64,000 bases of DNA from Pseudomonas sp. PDM04 (GCF_014851765.1 NZ_JACVAI010000001.1:496001-560000), one strand, 5' to 3'; counted from the first letter of the stretch, positions 16,682-25,455 are shown. The notes: generated by a model from the letters alone, not told the origin. Translations and numbers: made by a program.

Positions 16682-17893
16682 ATGAATTCAAGCTTCTGGA
16701 AATCCGGCCATACCCCGACCCTGTTCGCGGCGTTTCTCTATTTCGACCTGAGCTTCATGGTCTGGTACCTGCTGGGCCCACTGGCAGTGCAAATTGCCGG
16801 CGATCTGCACCTGACCACGCAACAACGGGGCATGGTCGTCGCCACGCCGATCCTGGCCGGCGCCATCCTGCGTTTCATCATGGGCATGCTCGCCGATCGC
16901 CTGTCGCCCAAGACCGCCGGGCTGATTGGCCAGGTGATCGTCATTTGCGCGCTGTTCGGCGCCTGGAAACTGGGTATCCACAGCTATGAACAGGCGCTGG
17001 TGCTGGGTCTGTTCCTTGGCATGGCCGGTGCTTCCTTCGCCGTGGCCCTGCCGCTGGCCTCGCAATGGTATCCGCCGCAGCACCAAGGCAAGGCCATGGG
17101 CATCGCCGGGGCCGGTAACTCGGGCACCGTGCTGGCGGCGTTGATCGCTCCGGTGCTGGCGGCTGCGTTCGGCTGGAGCAACGTGTTCGGTTTCGCCGTG
17201 ATCCCGCTGGTCCTGACCCTGATCGTCTTTGCCTGCCTGGCGAAAAACGCGCCCGAGCGGCCCAAGGCCAAGTCGATGGCCGACTACTTCAAGGCCCTGG
17301 GCGACCGCGACAGCTGGTGGTTCATGTTCTTCTACTGCGTGACCTTCGGTGGCTTCATCGGCCTGGCCAGCGCCCTGCCCGGCTACTTCAACGACCAATA
17401 TGGCCTGAGCCCGGTCACCGCCGGTTACTACACTGCAGCCTGCGTGTTCGGTGGCAGCCTGATGCGCCCGTTGGGCGGCGCCCTGGCCGACCGTTTCGGC
17501 GGCATTCGCACCTTGCTGGGCATGTACACGGTGGCGGCGGTCTGCATTGCCGCGGTAGGTTTCAACTTGCCAAGTTCCTATGCGGCCCTGGCCCTGTTCG
17601 TCTGCACCATGCTCGGTTTGGGTGCGGGTAACGGCGCAGTGTTCCAATTGGTGCCTCAGCGCTTCCGCCGCGAAATCGGTGTGATGACCGGGTTGATCGG
17701 CATGGCCGGCGGCATCGGCGGCTTCGCCCTCGCGGCCGGGATGGGCGCGATCAAGCAGAGCACCGGCAGCTATCAATTGGCCTTGTGGTTGTTCGCCAGC
17801 CTCGGCGTCCTCGCCTGGTTCGGCCTGCATGCCGTCAAGCGTCGCTGGAGAACCACCTGGGGTTCGGCCGCTGTCACCGCCGCACGGGTCTGA
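16682..17893 (+). CDS. nasA: nitrate/nitrite transporter, NarK/NasA-type major facilitator
   Basis: Predicted 403-residue inner-membrane transporter with twelve hydrophobic segments. The nitrate signature of the NarK group is visible twice: GNSGTVLAALIAPVLA (about residues 142–157) and GNGAVFQLVPQ (about 316–326). It imports nitrate for the reductase encoded downstream. The start at 16682 (MNSSFWKSG) follows a GAGGTG ribosome binding site; a longer upstream frame runs through the leader terminator and was rejected. The symbol follows the P. aeruginosa usage, in which nasA is the transporter; elsewhere nasA means the reductase. Confidence 0.93.
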   Translation: MNSSFWKSGHTPTLFAAFLYFDLSFMVWYLLGPLAVQIAGDLHLTTQQRGMVVATPILAGAILRFIMGMLADRLSPKTAGLIGQVIVICALFGAWKLGIHSYEQALVLGLFLGMAGASFAVALPLASQWYPPQHQGKAMGIAGAGNSGTVLAALIAPVLAAAFGWSNVFGFAVIPLVLTLIVFACLAKNAPERPKAKSMADYFKALGDRDSWWFMFFYCVTFGGFIGLASALPGYFNDQYGLSPVTAGYYTAACVFGGSLMRPLGGALADRFGGIRTLLGMYTVAAVCIAAVGFNLPSSYAALALFVCTMLGLGAGNGAVFQLVPQRFRREIGVMTGLIGMAGGIGGFALAAGMGAIKQSTGSYQLALWLFASLGVLAWFGLHAVKRRWRTTWGSAAVTAARV

Positions 17894-17900
17894 GGCCTGA

Positions 17901-19571
17901 ATGAGCCTGCAGCTGAGTTTTGCCGAAGCCAGCGCCATCGGCCCCCGCGAGGAGAACCAGGACGCCTTGCGCCTGGTCACGCCGGCACCGGCGCTGGCGG
18001 CGAGCAAGGGTTACTTGTTCGCCATCGCCGACGGCGTCAGCCAGTGCGCCGATGGCGGGCTGGCTGCCCGCTCGACCTTGCAGGCATTGGCCCTGGACTA
18101 TTACGCCACCCCGGAAACCTGGGGCGTCGCCCAGGCGCTGGACCGCCTGTTGCTGGCGCAGAATCGCTGGTTGCAGGCCAACGGCGGCGGGCAACCGCTG
18201 CTGACCACGGTCAGTGCCCTGGTCATGCGTGGCCGGCGGTTCACCCTGGCCCATGTCGGCGACTGCCGGGTGTACCGCTGGCACGCCGATCAGTTGCAAC
18301 GGATCAGCGAAGACCATGTCTGGGACCAACCGGGGATGCAGCATGTGCTGAAACGCGCCCTGGGTCTCGACCAGCATCTGGTGCTGGATTTCCTCGACGG
18401 CGAGTTGCGCCTCGATGAGCGTTTCGTGCTGCTCAGCGACGGCATCTGGGCCGTGCTGGGCGACACCGCCATCGCCGCCATCCTGCGCGATCAACCGGAC
18501 CTGCAGAGCGCCGCGCAAACCCTGGTGAACGCGGCGCATCTGGCCGGCAGCCAGGACAATGCCAGCGCCCTGTTGGTGCGGGTCGATGCCCTCGGCGAAA
18601 CCAGCATCGGCGATGCGCTGATTCATTTGCAGCAATGGCCCTTGCCGCCTGCGTTGAAACCGGGCCAGGTCTTCGAGGGCTGGCAGGTCGAAGGGATCGT
18701 CGGGCAGAGCCAGCAGTCGCGGCTCTATCGGGTCCGCGACGCCCAGCAGCAACCCTGGCTGTTGAAAACCCTGCCGGCGGCCCTGCACGACGATCACCTG
18801 GCCGGGCAGGCGTTGCTGTCCGAGGAATGGTTTCTCAAACGGGTCGCCGGGCGGCATTTCCCCGAGGTGCACGCCAGCAGTCAACGCCAGCATTTGTATT
18901 ACGTGATGCGCGAATACGCCGGTTCGACCCTGGCGCAACGGGTTGAAGGCAATGCAACGCTGCCGCTGGCGCAATGGCTGGACCTGGCGGAGCGCCTGCT
19001 GCGCGCGGTGGGCATGCTGCATCGCCGGCAGATCCTGCACCGCGATATCAAGCCGGAGAACCTGCTGTTGGGGGACGACGGCGAGCTGCGCCTGCTGGAC
19101 TTCGGCCTGGCCTACTGCCCCGGCCTGTCCGAGGATCAGCCCTCGGCGTTGCCCGGAACGCCCAGTTACATCGCACCGGAGGCCTTTCGCGGTGATCCAC
19201 CCACGCCGCAACAGGACTTGTACGCGGTGGGCGTGACCTTGTATTTCCTCCTGACCGGGCACTACCCCTACGGCGAAATCGAAGCCTTCCAGCGTCCACG
19301 GTTTGGCGTGCCGGTGAGTGCCAATCGCTACCGCCCCGACTTGCCGGAATGGGTCGCACACAGCCTGGAACGCGCGGTGGCGGCGGACCCGGGGCAACGT
19401 TTCGAGACGGCGGAGGAATGGCTGCTGGTATTGGAACAGGGTGAACGGCGCAGCCTGAGCGTGAGACCCAGACCGCTGCTGGAGCGCGAACCGTTGAAGG
19501 TGTGGCGGACGTTGGCGTTGTTGTCGTTGGCAGGGAATCTGGTGTTATTGGTTTTTTTGTTTCACGGGTAG
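17901..19571 (+). CDS. PP2C-type phosphatase–Ser/Thr protein kinase fusion
   Basis: Predicted 556-residue bifunctional signalling protein. Residues about 5–235 form a PP2C phosphatase domain with the metal-binding stretches LFAIADGV, LAHVGDCRVYR, LLSDGIW and SQDNASALLVRV. Residues about 255–520 form a eukaryotic-type kinase with the catalytic loop HRDIKPEN (H380–N387), the metal-binding DFG (400–402) and the activation-segment end GTPSYIAPEA. A single transmembrane helix closes the protein (about 533–553). It starts seven bases after the transporter stop, so it is part of the same transcription unit. Its substrate in nitrate assimilation is unknown. Confidence 0.92.
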   Translation: MSLQLSFAEASAIGPREENQDALRLVTPAPALAASKGYLFAIADGVSQCADGGLAARSTLQALALDYYATPETWGVAQALDRLLLAQNRWLQANGGGQPLLTTVSALVMRGRRFTLAHVGDCRVYRWHADQLQRISEDHVWDQPGMQHVLKRALGLDQHLVLDFLDGELRLDERFVLLSDGIWAVLGDTAIAAILRDQPDLQSAAQTLVNAAHLAGSQDNASALLVRVDALGETSIGDALIHLQQWPLPPALKPGQVFEGWQVEGIVGQSQQSRLYRVRDAQQQPWLLKTLPAALHDDHLAGQALLSEEWFLKRVAGRHFPEVHASSQRQHLYYVMREYAGSTLAQRVEGNATLPLAQWLDLAERLLRAVGMLHRRQILHRDIKPENLLLGDDGELRLLDFGLAYCPGLSEDQPSALPGTPSYIAPEAFRGDPPTPQQDLYAVGVTLYFLLTGHYPYGEIEAFQRPRFGVPVSANRYRPDLPEWVAHSLERAVAADPGQRFETAEEWLLVLEQGERRSLSVRPRPLLEREPLKVWRTLALLSLAGNLVLLVFLFHG

Positions 19572-19607
19572 GTGGGGTTGGGGCGTTGAGTTGAGTTGAG
19601 TTGAGTT

Positions 19608-19850
19608 GGGTGAATATCCGTTTTTTGGGTGATGGCGGGTTATGGTTCCGCCCTTACGGCGGGTCCCTTTGGGGCCCCAAAGTAACCAAAGGGCTTCAAT
19701 CCCCTGACGTACGGCCCTTCGCTTAGGCTCAGGGTTCCCTCGCTCCCGTCCTGCTCCGTGGGCCCGCCGCCATCGGCCATCCATGGCCGGGGGCGGCTAA
19801 ACCGGCATCCATGCCGGTTTGCCCACTGCGCAGAACCTGCGCTCGGCCTT
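19608..19850 (+). repeat. left copy of a 240-bp inverted repeat element
   Basis: Aligns, with about a quarter of positions changed, to the reverse complement of 20112–20351. Shared landmarks run from a GGGTGAATATCC outer end through the perfect palindrome TTTGGGGCCCCAAA and CATCGGCCATCCATGGCCG to an inner end CACTGCGCAGAACCT. No convincing coding frame is present. TTGAG is repeated about four times just outside it (19587–19606). It appears to be a dispersed non-coding Pseudomonas repeat. Confidence 0.85.
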
Positions 19851-19920
19851 CCGATGGGGCAGATCAAGATCAAAAGCCAGATCAAAAGCAAAGCCAAATG
19901 CATAACAGGTCGGCTTTTCT

Positions 19921-19943
19921 GTGGGAGCGAGCCTGCTCGCGAT
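19921..19943 (+). repeat. REP inside the inverted-repeat region
   Basis: Standard core GGGAGCGAGCCTGCTCGCG between the two 240-bp copies. Confidence 0.85.
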
Positions 19944-20012
19944 GGTTGTGAACGATGACACGGGGGTATCTGGATGCTTGCGGTGCCTGGCCGTTTTTCG
20001 TCGGAACGCCGC

Positions 20013-20036
20013 CCGGAGCAAGCTCGCTCCTACAGG
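20013..20036 (-). repeat. degenerate REP inside the inverted-repeat region
   Basis: GGAGCAAGCTCGCTCCTACAG resembles the TGTAGGAGCGAGC variant of the REP family on the opposite strand. It forms a loose REPIN with the copy at 19921. Confidence 0.6.
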
Positions 20037-20111
20037 GGGTCGCGTACATCTTGAGAGCCAGGCCGGCCGGTAGGCCGCCTCGGGTGCTGTGGCGGTGCAC
20101 GCCCCCTCGAG

Positions 20112-20351
20112 AGGCCGAGTGGAGGTTCTGCGCAGTGGGCACCGCGGCAGGGATGCCGCGGTAGCCGCCGCCGGCCATGGATGGCCGATGGCGGCGGGCC
20201 CACGGAGCAGGACCGGAGCGAGGGGATGCCGAGCCTAGGCGAGGCACCGAACGTCAGGGGCAGAGCCTTTTGGTTACTTTGGGGCCCCAAAGTGACCCGC
20301 CGTAAGGGCGGAACCTTAAGTAGCCGTTACCCCAACAATGGATATTCACCC
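20112..20351 (-). repeat. right copy of the 240-bp inverted repeat element
   Basis: Inverted partner of 19608–19850, separated from it by about 260 bp that hold two REPs. The 1080-bp space between the kinase and oxidoreductase genes contains only these repeats, the leader elements at 20486–20616 and unassigned sequence. Confidence 0.85.
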
Positions 20352-20485
20352 TGTCCATGAACCGCGATAACAGCCGACCAGCCCCACCAGCCCCCGCTCC
20401 ATTACCGGGCAATCCGCTTCGATTCGGTGCACCGCCCGCCCCCTGCCCACGCCCCCTCCCCAATAAAACCGGCACCGGGACGACT

Positions 20486-20501
20486 TGGCACAACCGCTGC
20501 A
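20486..20501 (+). promoter_or_regulatory. sigma-54 promoter of the nitrate reductase operon
   Basis: TGGCACAACCGCTGCA keeps the GG-N10-GC spacing with one mismatch to the sigma-54 consensus. Transcription would begin near 20512, about 19 bases before the first leader hairpin. Confidence 0.8.
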
Positions 20502-20530
20502 TTAACTCTTGCATCACATACAAAGCCCAG

Positions 20531-20569
20531 CCTTCAACGATGAAGGGTGCGCTTCCCGAGAGAACGGGA
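20531..20569 (+). promoter_or_regulatory. ANTAR-target double hexaloop in the reductase-operon leader
   Basis: First hairpin at 20531–20546: CCTTC paired with GAAGG around the loop AACGAT. Second hairpin at 20554–20569: TCCCG paired with CGGGA around the loop AGAGAA. Both loops are six bases with A1 and G4, and seven bases separate the hairpins. This is the expected NasT binding site. Confidence 0.9.
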
Positions 20570-20579
20570 TCCGGACAAA

Positions 20580-20616
20580 GGCGTCCTCGCTAGATTACTG
20601 GCGGGACGCCTTTTTT
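20580..20616 (+). terminator. leader attenuator terminator before the oxidoreductase gene
   Basis: GGCGTCC (20580–20586) pairs with GGACGCC (20604–20610), extended by CGC/GCG with one bulge, and is followed by six T residues (20611–20616). Here the stem begins eleven bases after the second ANTAR hairpin rather than overlapping it, unlike the other two leaders. Confidence 0.88.
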
Positions 20617-20653
20617 GTTTGCGCGCGATTTGTCGAACACGCGGGAGAAGCTG

Positions 20654-21901
20654 ATGAAAAAACTCAAACTGGTGATGATCGGCAACGGCATGGCCGGCGT
20701 TCGTACCCTCGAAGAGTTGCTCAAGCTGAGTGACGAGCTGTACGACATCACTGTCTTTGGCGCCGAGCCCCACGCCAACTACAACCGCATCCTGCTGTCG
20801 CCAGTGCTCGCGGGTGAGCAAACCTTCGAAGACATCGTGCTCAACGACCTGAACTGGTATCAGGGCCACGGCATCAAGCTGCTGCTCAACCGCAAAGTGG
20901 TACAGATCGACCGGATCAAGCGCCGGGTCATCGCCGAAGACGGCACCGAAGCCGAATACGATCGCCTGCTGATCGCCACCGGTTCGACCCCTTTCATATT
21001 GCCGATTCCGGGCAACACCCTGCACGGCGTAATCGGCTACCGCGACATCGCCGACACCCGACTGATGATCGACACCGCCAGGACCCACCGCCACGCGGTG
21101 GTGATCGGCGGCGGCCTGCTCGGCCTGGAAGCGGCGAACGGCCTGATGCTGCGCGGCATGCACGTCACCGTGGTGCACAACGGCGAGTGGCTGCTGGAGC
21201 GGCAACTGGATAACGTCAGCGGCCGTATGCTGCAAACTGCGCTCGAAGCGCGTGGCCTGCATTTTCGTCTTCGCGAGCAAACCAGGGCGTTGCACGATGC
21301 CGGCAATGGCCGGGTCGGTTCAGTGGAATTCAGCAACGGCGACCTCATCCCCGCCGACCTGGTGGTCATGGCCGCCGGCATCCGTCCGGCGACCGAACTC
21401 GCGGAGAAATCCGGCCTGCCCTGCCATCGCGGGATTCTGGTCAATGACACGATGCAAACCTATGACCCAAGGGTCTATGCCATCGGCGAATGCGCCAGCC
21501 ACCGGGGTACGGCCTATGGCCTGGTCGCGCCACTGTTCGAACAGGCCAAGGTCTGCGCCAACCACCTGGCCCGTCTGGGCTTCGCCACCTACAAGGGCTC
21601 GGTGACTGCGACCAAACTGAAAGTGACCGGCATCGACCTGTTTTCCGCCGGCGACTTCATGGGGGGCGAAGGCACCGAAACCATCACCCTCAGCGACCCG
21701 ATCAGCGGCATCTACAAGAAGCTGGTGATCAAGGACGACGTGCTGGTCGGCGCCTGCCTGTACGGCGACACGGTGGATGGCGGCGAGTATTTCCAGCAGA
21801 TCCGCGAGAACCTCGACATTGCCGCCATCCGCGATCGTCTGATGTTCGGTCGCCTGCAACCGAATGACGACATGCAGCATCACCTGCGGGAAGCCAGCTG
21901 A
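20654..21901 (+). CDS. NAD(P)/FAD oxidoreductase like the N-terminus of NirB
   Basis: Predicted 415-residue flavoprotein, probably passing electrons from NAD(P)H to the nitrate reductase encoded next. An N-terminal FAD-binding Rossmann motif reads VMIGNGMAGVRTLEEL (residues 7–22). A second NAD-binding motif is VVIGGGLLGLEAANGL (about 150–165). The conserved YAIGECA lies near 275. The sequence follows the first third or so of NirB but stops before the BFD [2Fe-2S], ferredoxin-like and siroheme domains. The role as reductase partner is by analogy with Klebsiella NasB and from the one-base stop/start overlap with the next gene. Confidence 0.85.
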   Translation: MKKLKLVMIGNGMAGVRTLEELLKLSDELYDITVFGAEPHANYNRILLSPVLAGEQTFEDIVLNDLNWYQGHGIKLLLNRKVVQIDRIKRRVIAEDGTEAEYDRLLIATGSTPFILPIPGNTLHGVIGYRDIADTRLMIDTARTHRHAVVIGGGLLGLEAANGLMLRGMHVTVVHNGEWLLERQLDNVSGRMLQTALEARGLHFRLREQTRALHDAGNGRVGSVEFSNGDLIPADLVVMAAGIRPATELAEKSGLPCHRGILVNDTMQTYDPRVYAIGECASHRGTAYGLVAPLFEQAKVCANHLARLGFATYKGSVTATKLKVTGIDLFSAGDFMGGEGTETITLSDPISGIYKKLVIKDDVLVGACLYGDTVDGGEYFQQIRENLDIAAIRDRLMFGRLQPNDDMQHHLREAS

Positions 21902-24618
21902 TGAACCGCCAGACCACCGCGTCCACCTGCTGCTACTGCGGCGTCGGCTGCGGCGTGCTGATCGAACATGACGGCGAGCGCATCCTCGGTGTCAGTGGCG
22001 ATCCGGCACACCCGGCTAACCTCGGCAAACTGTGCAGCAAGGGCTCGACCCTGCAGCTGACCGGCGACCTCGCGGCCCGCGCGTTGTACCCGGAACTGCG
22101 CCTGGGCAAAGGCCTGGCGCGCAGCCGCACCGATTGGGACAGCGCCCTCGATCACGCCGCCAGCGTGTTCGCCAGCACCCTCGCCGAACACGGCCCGGAC
22201 AGCGTCGCGTTCTACATCTCCGGGCAATTGCTGACCGAGGATTACTACAGCTTCAACAAACTGGCGCGGGCACTGGTCGGCACCAACAACATCGACAGCA
22301 ATTCGCGGCTGTGCATGTCATCGGCAGTGGTCGGCTACAAGCGCAGCCTGGGCGCCGATGCCCCCCCGTGCAGCTACGAGGACCTGGAATCGAGCGACTG
22401 CGTGATGATTGTCGGCAGCAACATGGCCTACGCCCACCCGGTCCTGTTTCGTCGCCTGGAAGAGGCCAAGGCGCACCGCCCCGAGATGAAAGTCATCGTC
22501 ATCGACCCTCGTCGCACCGACACCTGCGATCTGGCCGACCTGCACCTGGCGATTCTGCCGGGCACCGATGTCGCCCTGTTCCATGGGATCCTTTACCTGT
22601 TGCTGTGGGAAGGCTGGATCGACCGCGACTTCATCGAGGCCCATACCGAAGGGCTCGCGGAACTGAAAGAGCTGGTACGCGACTACACCCCGCAGGTGGT
22701 GTCGCAGTTGTGCGCCATCGACGTTGAGCAACTGCAGCAATGTGCACACTGGATCGGCACCTCCCCCAGCTTCCTGTCACTGTGGTGCATGGGCCTGAAC
22801 CAGTCCACTGCCGGCAGCGCGAAAAACAGCGCACTGATCAACCTGCACCTGGCCACCGGACAAATCGGTCGTCCGGGTGCGGGACCTTTCTCCCTGACCG
22901 GTCAGCCGAATGCCATGGGCGGTCGCGAAACCGGCAGCCTTTCCAACCTGCTGCCCGGGCACCGCGAAGCCGCCAATGCCGAACATCGCGCTGAAGTGGC
23001 GGCTTACTGGGGCGTCGATCAACTGCCCGAGAACACTGGCCTCCCGGCTGTCGAATTGTTCGAGCAGGTGCGTAACGGCACCATCAAGGCGTTGTGGATC
23101 GCCTGTACCAATCCCGCGCAATCGATGCCGGACCAGAATGCCGTGCGCGCCGCGCTTCAAGCCTGTCCGTTCGTGGTATTGCAGGAAGCCTTTCGGACCA
23201 CCGAAACCGCCGGGTTTGCCGACCTGCTGTTACCCGCCGCCAGTTGGGGGGAGAAGGAAGGCACGGTGACCAACTCGGAGCGGCGGATTTCCCACGTGCG
23301 ACGGGCAGTGGCTGCACCCGGTGAAGCACGTCCCGACTGGGCAATCACCGTGGATTTCGCACAGCGTCTGGAAAAACTGTTACGCCCCGGGCAGCCATCC
23401 CTGTTTGCCTTCGACGCCCCGGCGCAGCTCTTCGATGAATACAAACAACTGACCCGTGGGCGTGACCTGGATCTGTCGGGCATCAGCCATGCGCTGATCG
23501 ATCGCCTCGGTCCACAGCAGTGGCCCTTCCCCGCTGGCGCGAGTGAAGGCACGCCACGGCTTTATACCGACGGGGGGTTCCCCACCGCCAGCGGACGCGC
23601 GCGGTTCATCGCCGATCCGTATTGCGCCGCCAAGGAACAACGCGACGGCGACTTCCCGCTGACGCTGATCACCGGTCGCCTGCGCGATCAATGGCACGGC
23701 ATGAGCCGCACCGGCACCGCCGCGCAATTGTTCGGGCATGTCAGTGAAGCCGTGCTGAGCCTGCATCCGGACGATTTGCAGCAGCATGGATTGCAACCCG
23801 GCGAACTGGTCAGTCTGAAAAGCCGTCGTGGCGCAGTGATTGTCGCCGTCGGAGGCGACGACAGCGTGCGCCCCGGCCAGGCATTCCTGCCCATGCACTG
23901 GGGGGATCGCTTTCTCAAAGGCGGGGTCAACCGCATCACCCAACCGGCGTTCGACCCGCTGTCCAAACAACCGGAGCTCAAGCACACCGGCGTAAGACTC
24001 GACCCCGTAGACCTGCCGTGGACGTTCTTCGCCCTGATCGAAGGCAATGTGCAACACCACTTCGAGACCCTGCGACCGCTGTGTGAGGCGTTTTCCTACG
24101 CCAGCCTCAGTCTGACCGGCCGCGAGCGCCCCGCACTGCTGATCCGCGCTGCCAACGCCGCTGCGCCCGATGTACAAGTGCTGCGCGACATCGACCGCTG
24201 CCTGGGGCTCGACGAGGGCCCGGTCCTGGCCTACGACGATCCTCGGCGCGCCATCGGCAAACGGGTACGTATCGACAACGGCCGCATCACGGCGATTCGC
24301 CTGGCCGGCGAAACCCTTGCCCAACACTGGTTGCAGGACTTGTGGTTGCAAGGCCGAGTCGACGAACCACTGCGTCGCTGGTTGCTCGCACCGCTGAGCG
24401 CGCCGCCAGGCAACGCCAGCGCAGCGACCAGCGGCAACAAAACCCTGTGCAACTGCAAGAACGTCAGCCAGGACGCGGTCTGTGCCGGCATCCGCCGTGG
24501 CCTGGATCTGCAAGGTTTGAAACAGACGCTGGGCTGCGGCACGCAATGCGGCTCCTGTGTTCCGGAAATCAAGCGTTTGCTGGCCGCCACTGCGCAGCCG
24601 GTCGCCGTCACCTCGTGA
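21901..24618 (+). CDS. assimilatory nitrate reductase, molybdopterin catalytic subunit
   Basis: Predicted 905-residue cytoplasmic nitrate reductase of the NasA/NasC/NarB type, reducing nitrate to nitrite. An N-terminal [4Fe-4S] binding pattern, CCYCGVGCGVL with a fourth cysteine in GKLCSKG, lies at residues 11–45. The molybdopterin oxidoreductase body follows (IVGSNMAYAHPVLFRRLEEA; TGQIGRPGAGPFSLTGQPNA). A dinucleotide-binding domain covers about 570–690. The C-terminus has an extra BFD-like [2Fe-2S] domain with CNCKNVS and GCGTQCGSCVPEI (about 845–895), the probable entry point for electrons. The start overlaps the previous stop by one base (TGATG). Confidence 0.95.
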   Translation: MNRQTTASTCCYCGVGCGVLIEHDGERILGVSGDPAHPANLGKLCSKGSTLQLTGDLAARALYPELRLGKGLARSRTDWDSALDHAASVFASTLAEHGPDSVAFYISGQLLTEDYYSFNKLARALVGTNNIDSNSRLCMSSAVVGYKRSLGADAPPCSYEDLESSDCVMIVGSNMAYAHPVLFRRLEEAKAHRPEMKVIVIDPRRTDTCDLADLHLAILPGTDVALFHGILYLLLWEGWIDRDFIEAHTEGLAELKELVRDYTPQVVSQLCAIDVEQLQQCAHWIGTSPSFLSLWCMGLNQSTAGSAKNSALINLHLATGQIGRPGAGPFSLTGQPNAMGGRETGSLSNLLPGHREAANAEHRAEVAAYWGVDQLPENTGLPAVELFEQVRNGTIKALWIACTNPAQSMPDQNAVRAALQACPFVVLQEAFRTTETAGFADLLLPAASWGEKEGTVTNSERRISHVRRAVAAPGEARPDWAITVDFAQRLEKLLRPGQPSLFAFDAPAQLFDEYKQLTRGRDLDLSGISHALIDRLGPQQWPFPAGASEGTPRLYTDGGFPTASGRARFIADPYCAAKEQRDGDFPLTLITGRLRDQWHGMSRTGTAAQLFGHVSEAVLSLHPDDLQQHGLQPGELVSLKSRRGAVIVAVGGDDSVRPGQAFLPMHWGDRFLKGGVNRITQPAFDPLSKQPELKHTGVRLDPVDLPWTFFALIEGNVQHHFETLRPLCEAFSYASLSLTGRERPALLIRAANAAAPDVQVLRDIDRCLGLDEGPVLAYDDPRRAIGKRVRIDNGRITAIRLAGETLAQHWLQDLWLQGRVDEPLRRWLLAPLSAPPGNASAATSGNKTLCNCKNVSQDAVCAGIRRGLDLQGLKQTLGCGTQCGSCVPEIKRLLAATAQPVAVTS

Positions 24619-24628
24619 GGAAAACACT

Positions 24629-25402
24629 ATGAGCGCAAAAGTCTGGCTGGTGGGTGCGGGTCCCGGCGATCCGGAATTGTTGACCCTCAAGGCTGTTCGG
24701 GCCTTGAACGAAGCGGACGTGGTACTGATCGACGATCTGGTGAACGAAGCCGTTCTCGAGCATTGCCCTCGTGCGCGGATCATTGCCGTGGGCAAACGCG
24801 GTGGCTGCCGCTCCACGCCACAGGCATTCATCCATCGGTTGATGCTGCGTTACGCCCGCCAGGGCAAATGCGTGGTGCGGCTCAAGGGTGGCGATCCGTG
24901 CATTTTTGGCCGGGGCGGAGAAGAGGCGCAGTGGCTGCGCGAGCGCGGCGTGAAGGTCGAGCTGGTCAATGGCATCACGGCCGGGCTGGCGGGCGCGACA
25001 CAGTGCGATATTCCGCTGACCCTGAGGGGCGTCGCCCGAGGTGTGACGCTGGTGACGGCCCACACTCAGGATGGCAGCAGCCTGAACTGGAAGGCCTTGG
25101 CCCAGGGCGGTACGACCCTGGTGGTCTACATGGGCGTGGCCAAGCTGAGTGAAATACGCGAGCAATTGCTGCTGGGAGGCCTGGCGGCGGATACGCCCGT
25201 GGCCATGATCGAAAACGCTTCTTTGGCGCATCAGCGAGAATGCCGCAGCGACCTGAGCGCCATGGAAGAGGACGCCCGTCACTTCGAGCTGAAAAGCCCT
25301 GCCATCCTGGTGATCGGCGCCGTCGCCGCCGCAACCAGCCAGTCCTGTGGGAGCGAGCCTGCTCGCGATGAACAGACGCGCGCCGTTGGCTACCAGGCTT
25401 GA
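24629..25402 (+). CDS. cobA: uroporphyrinogen-III C-methyltransferase (SUMT)
   Basis: Predicted 257-residue methyltransferase making precorrin-2 for siroheme, the cofactor of nitrite and sulfite reductases. Family motifs are visible: VGAGPGDPELLTLKA at the N-terminus (residues 7–21), VRLKGGDPCIFGRGGEE (about 88–104) and ELVNGITAG. It starts eleven bases after the reductase gene. The last 18 residues (240–257, beginning CGSEPARDE) are encoded by a REP element and the sequence after it, so the C-terminus is a recent, probably neutral extension. Confidence 0.95.
   Translation: MSAKVWLVGAGPGDPELLTLKAVRALNEADVVLIDDLVNEAVLEHCPRARIIAVGKRGGCRSTPQAFIHRLMLRYARQGKCVVRLKGGDPCIFGRGGEEAQWLRERGVKVELVNGITAGLAGATQCDIPLTLRGVARGVTLVTAHTQDGSSLNWKALAQGGTTLVVYMGVAKLSEIREQLLLGGLAADTPVAMIENASLAHQRECRSDLSAMEEDARHFELKSPAILVIGAVAAATSQSCGSEPARDEQTRAVGYQA
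25346..25369 (+). repeat. REP within the 3' end of cobA
   Basis: REP core GGGAGCGAGCCTGCTCGCG read in frame as GSEPAR. The cobA stop codon lies 31 bases beyond it. Confidence 0.9.
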
Positions 25403-25455
25403 AATTAAACCCAAGCCGTCAGCTGGCGCTCTTCAAAACCCAAATCGCAGACAAA

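Noticed and set aside
20420..20440. GGTGCACC as an NtrC site
   Set aside because: Only one short palindromic half-site-like match without the expected spacing or a partner; too weak to call.
19545..20593. Several short frames in the kinase–oxidoreductase gap
   Set aside because: They are translations of the 240-bp repeats and REPs (peptides such as GASLLA or REQARSH); no ribosome binding sites or codon bias.
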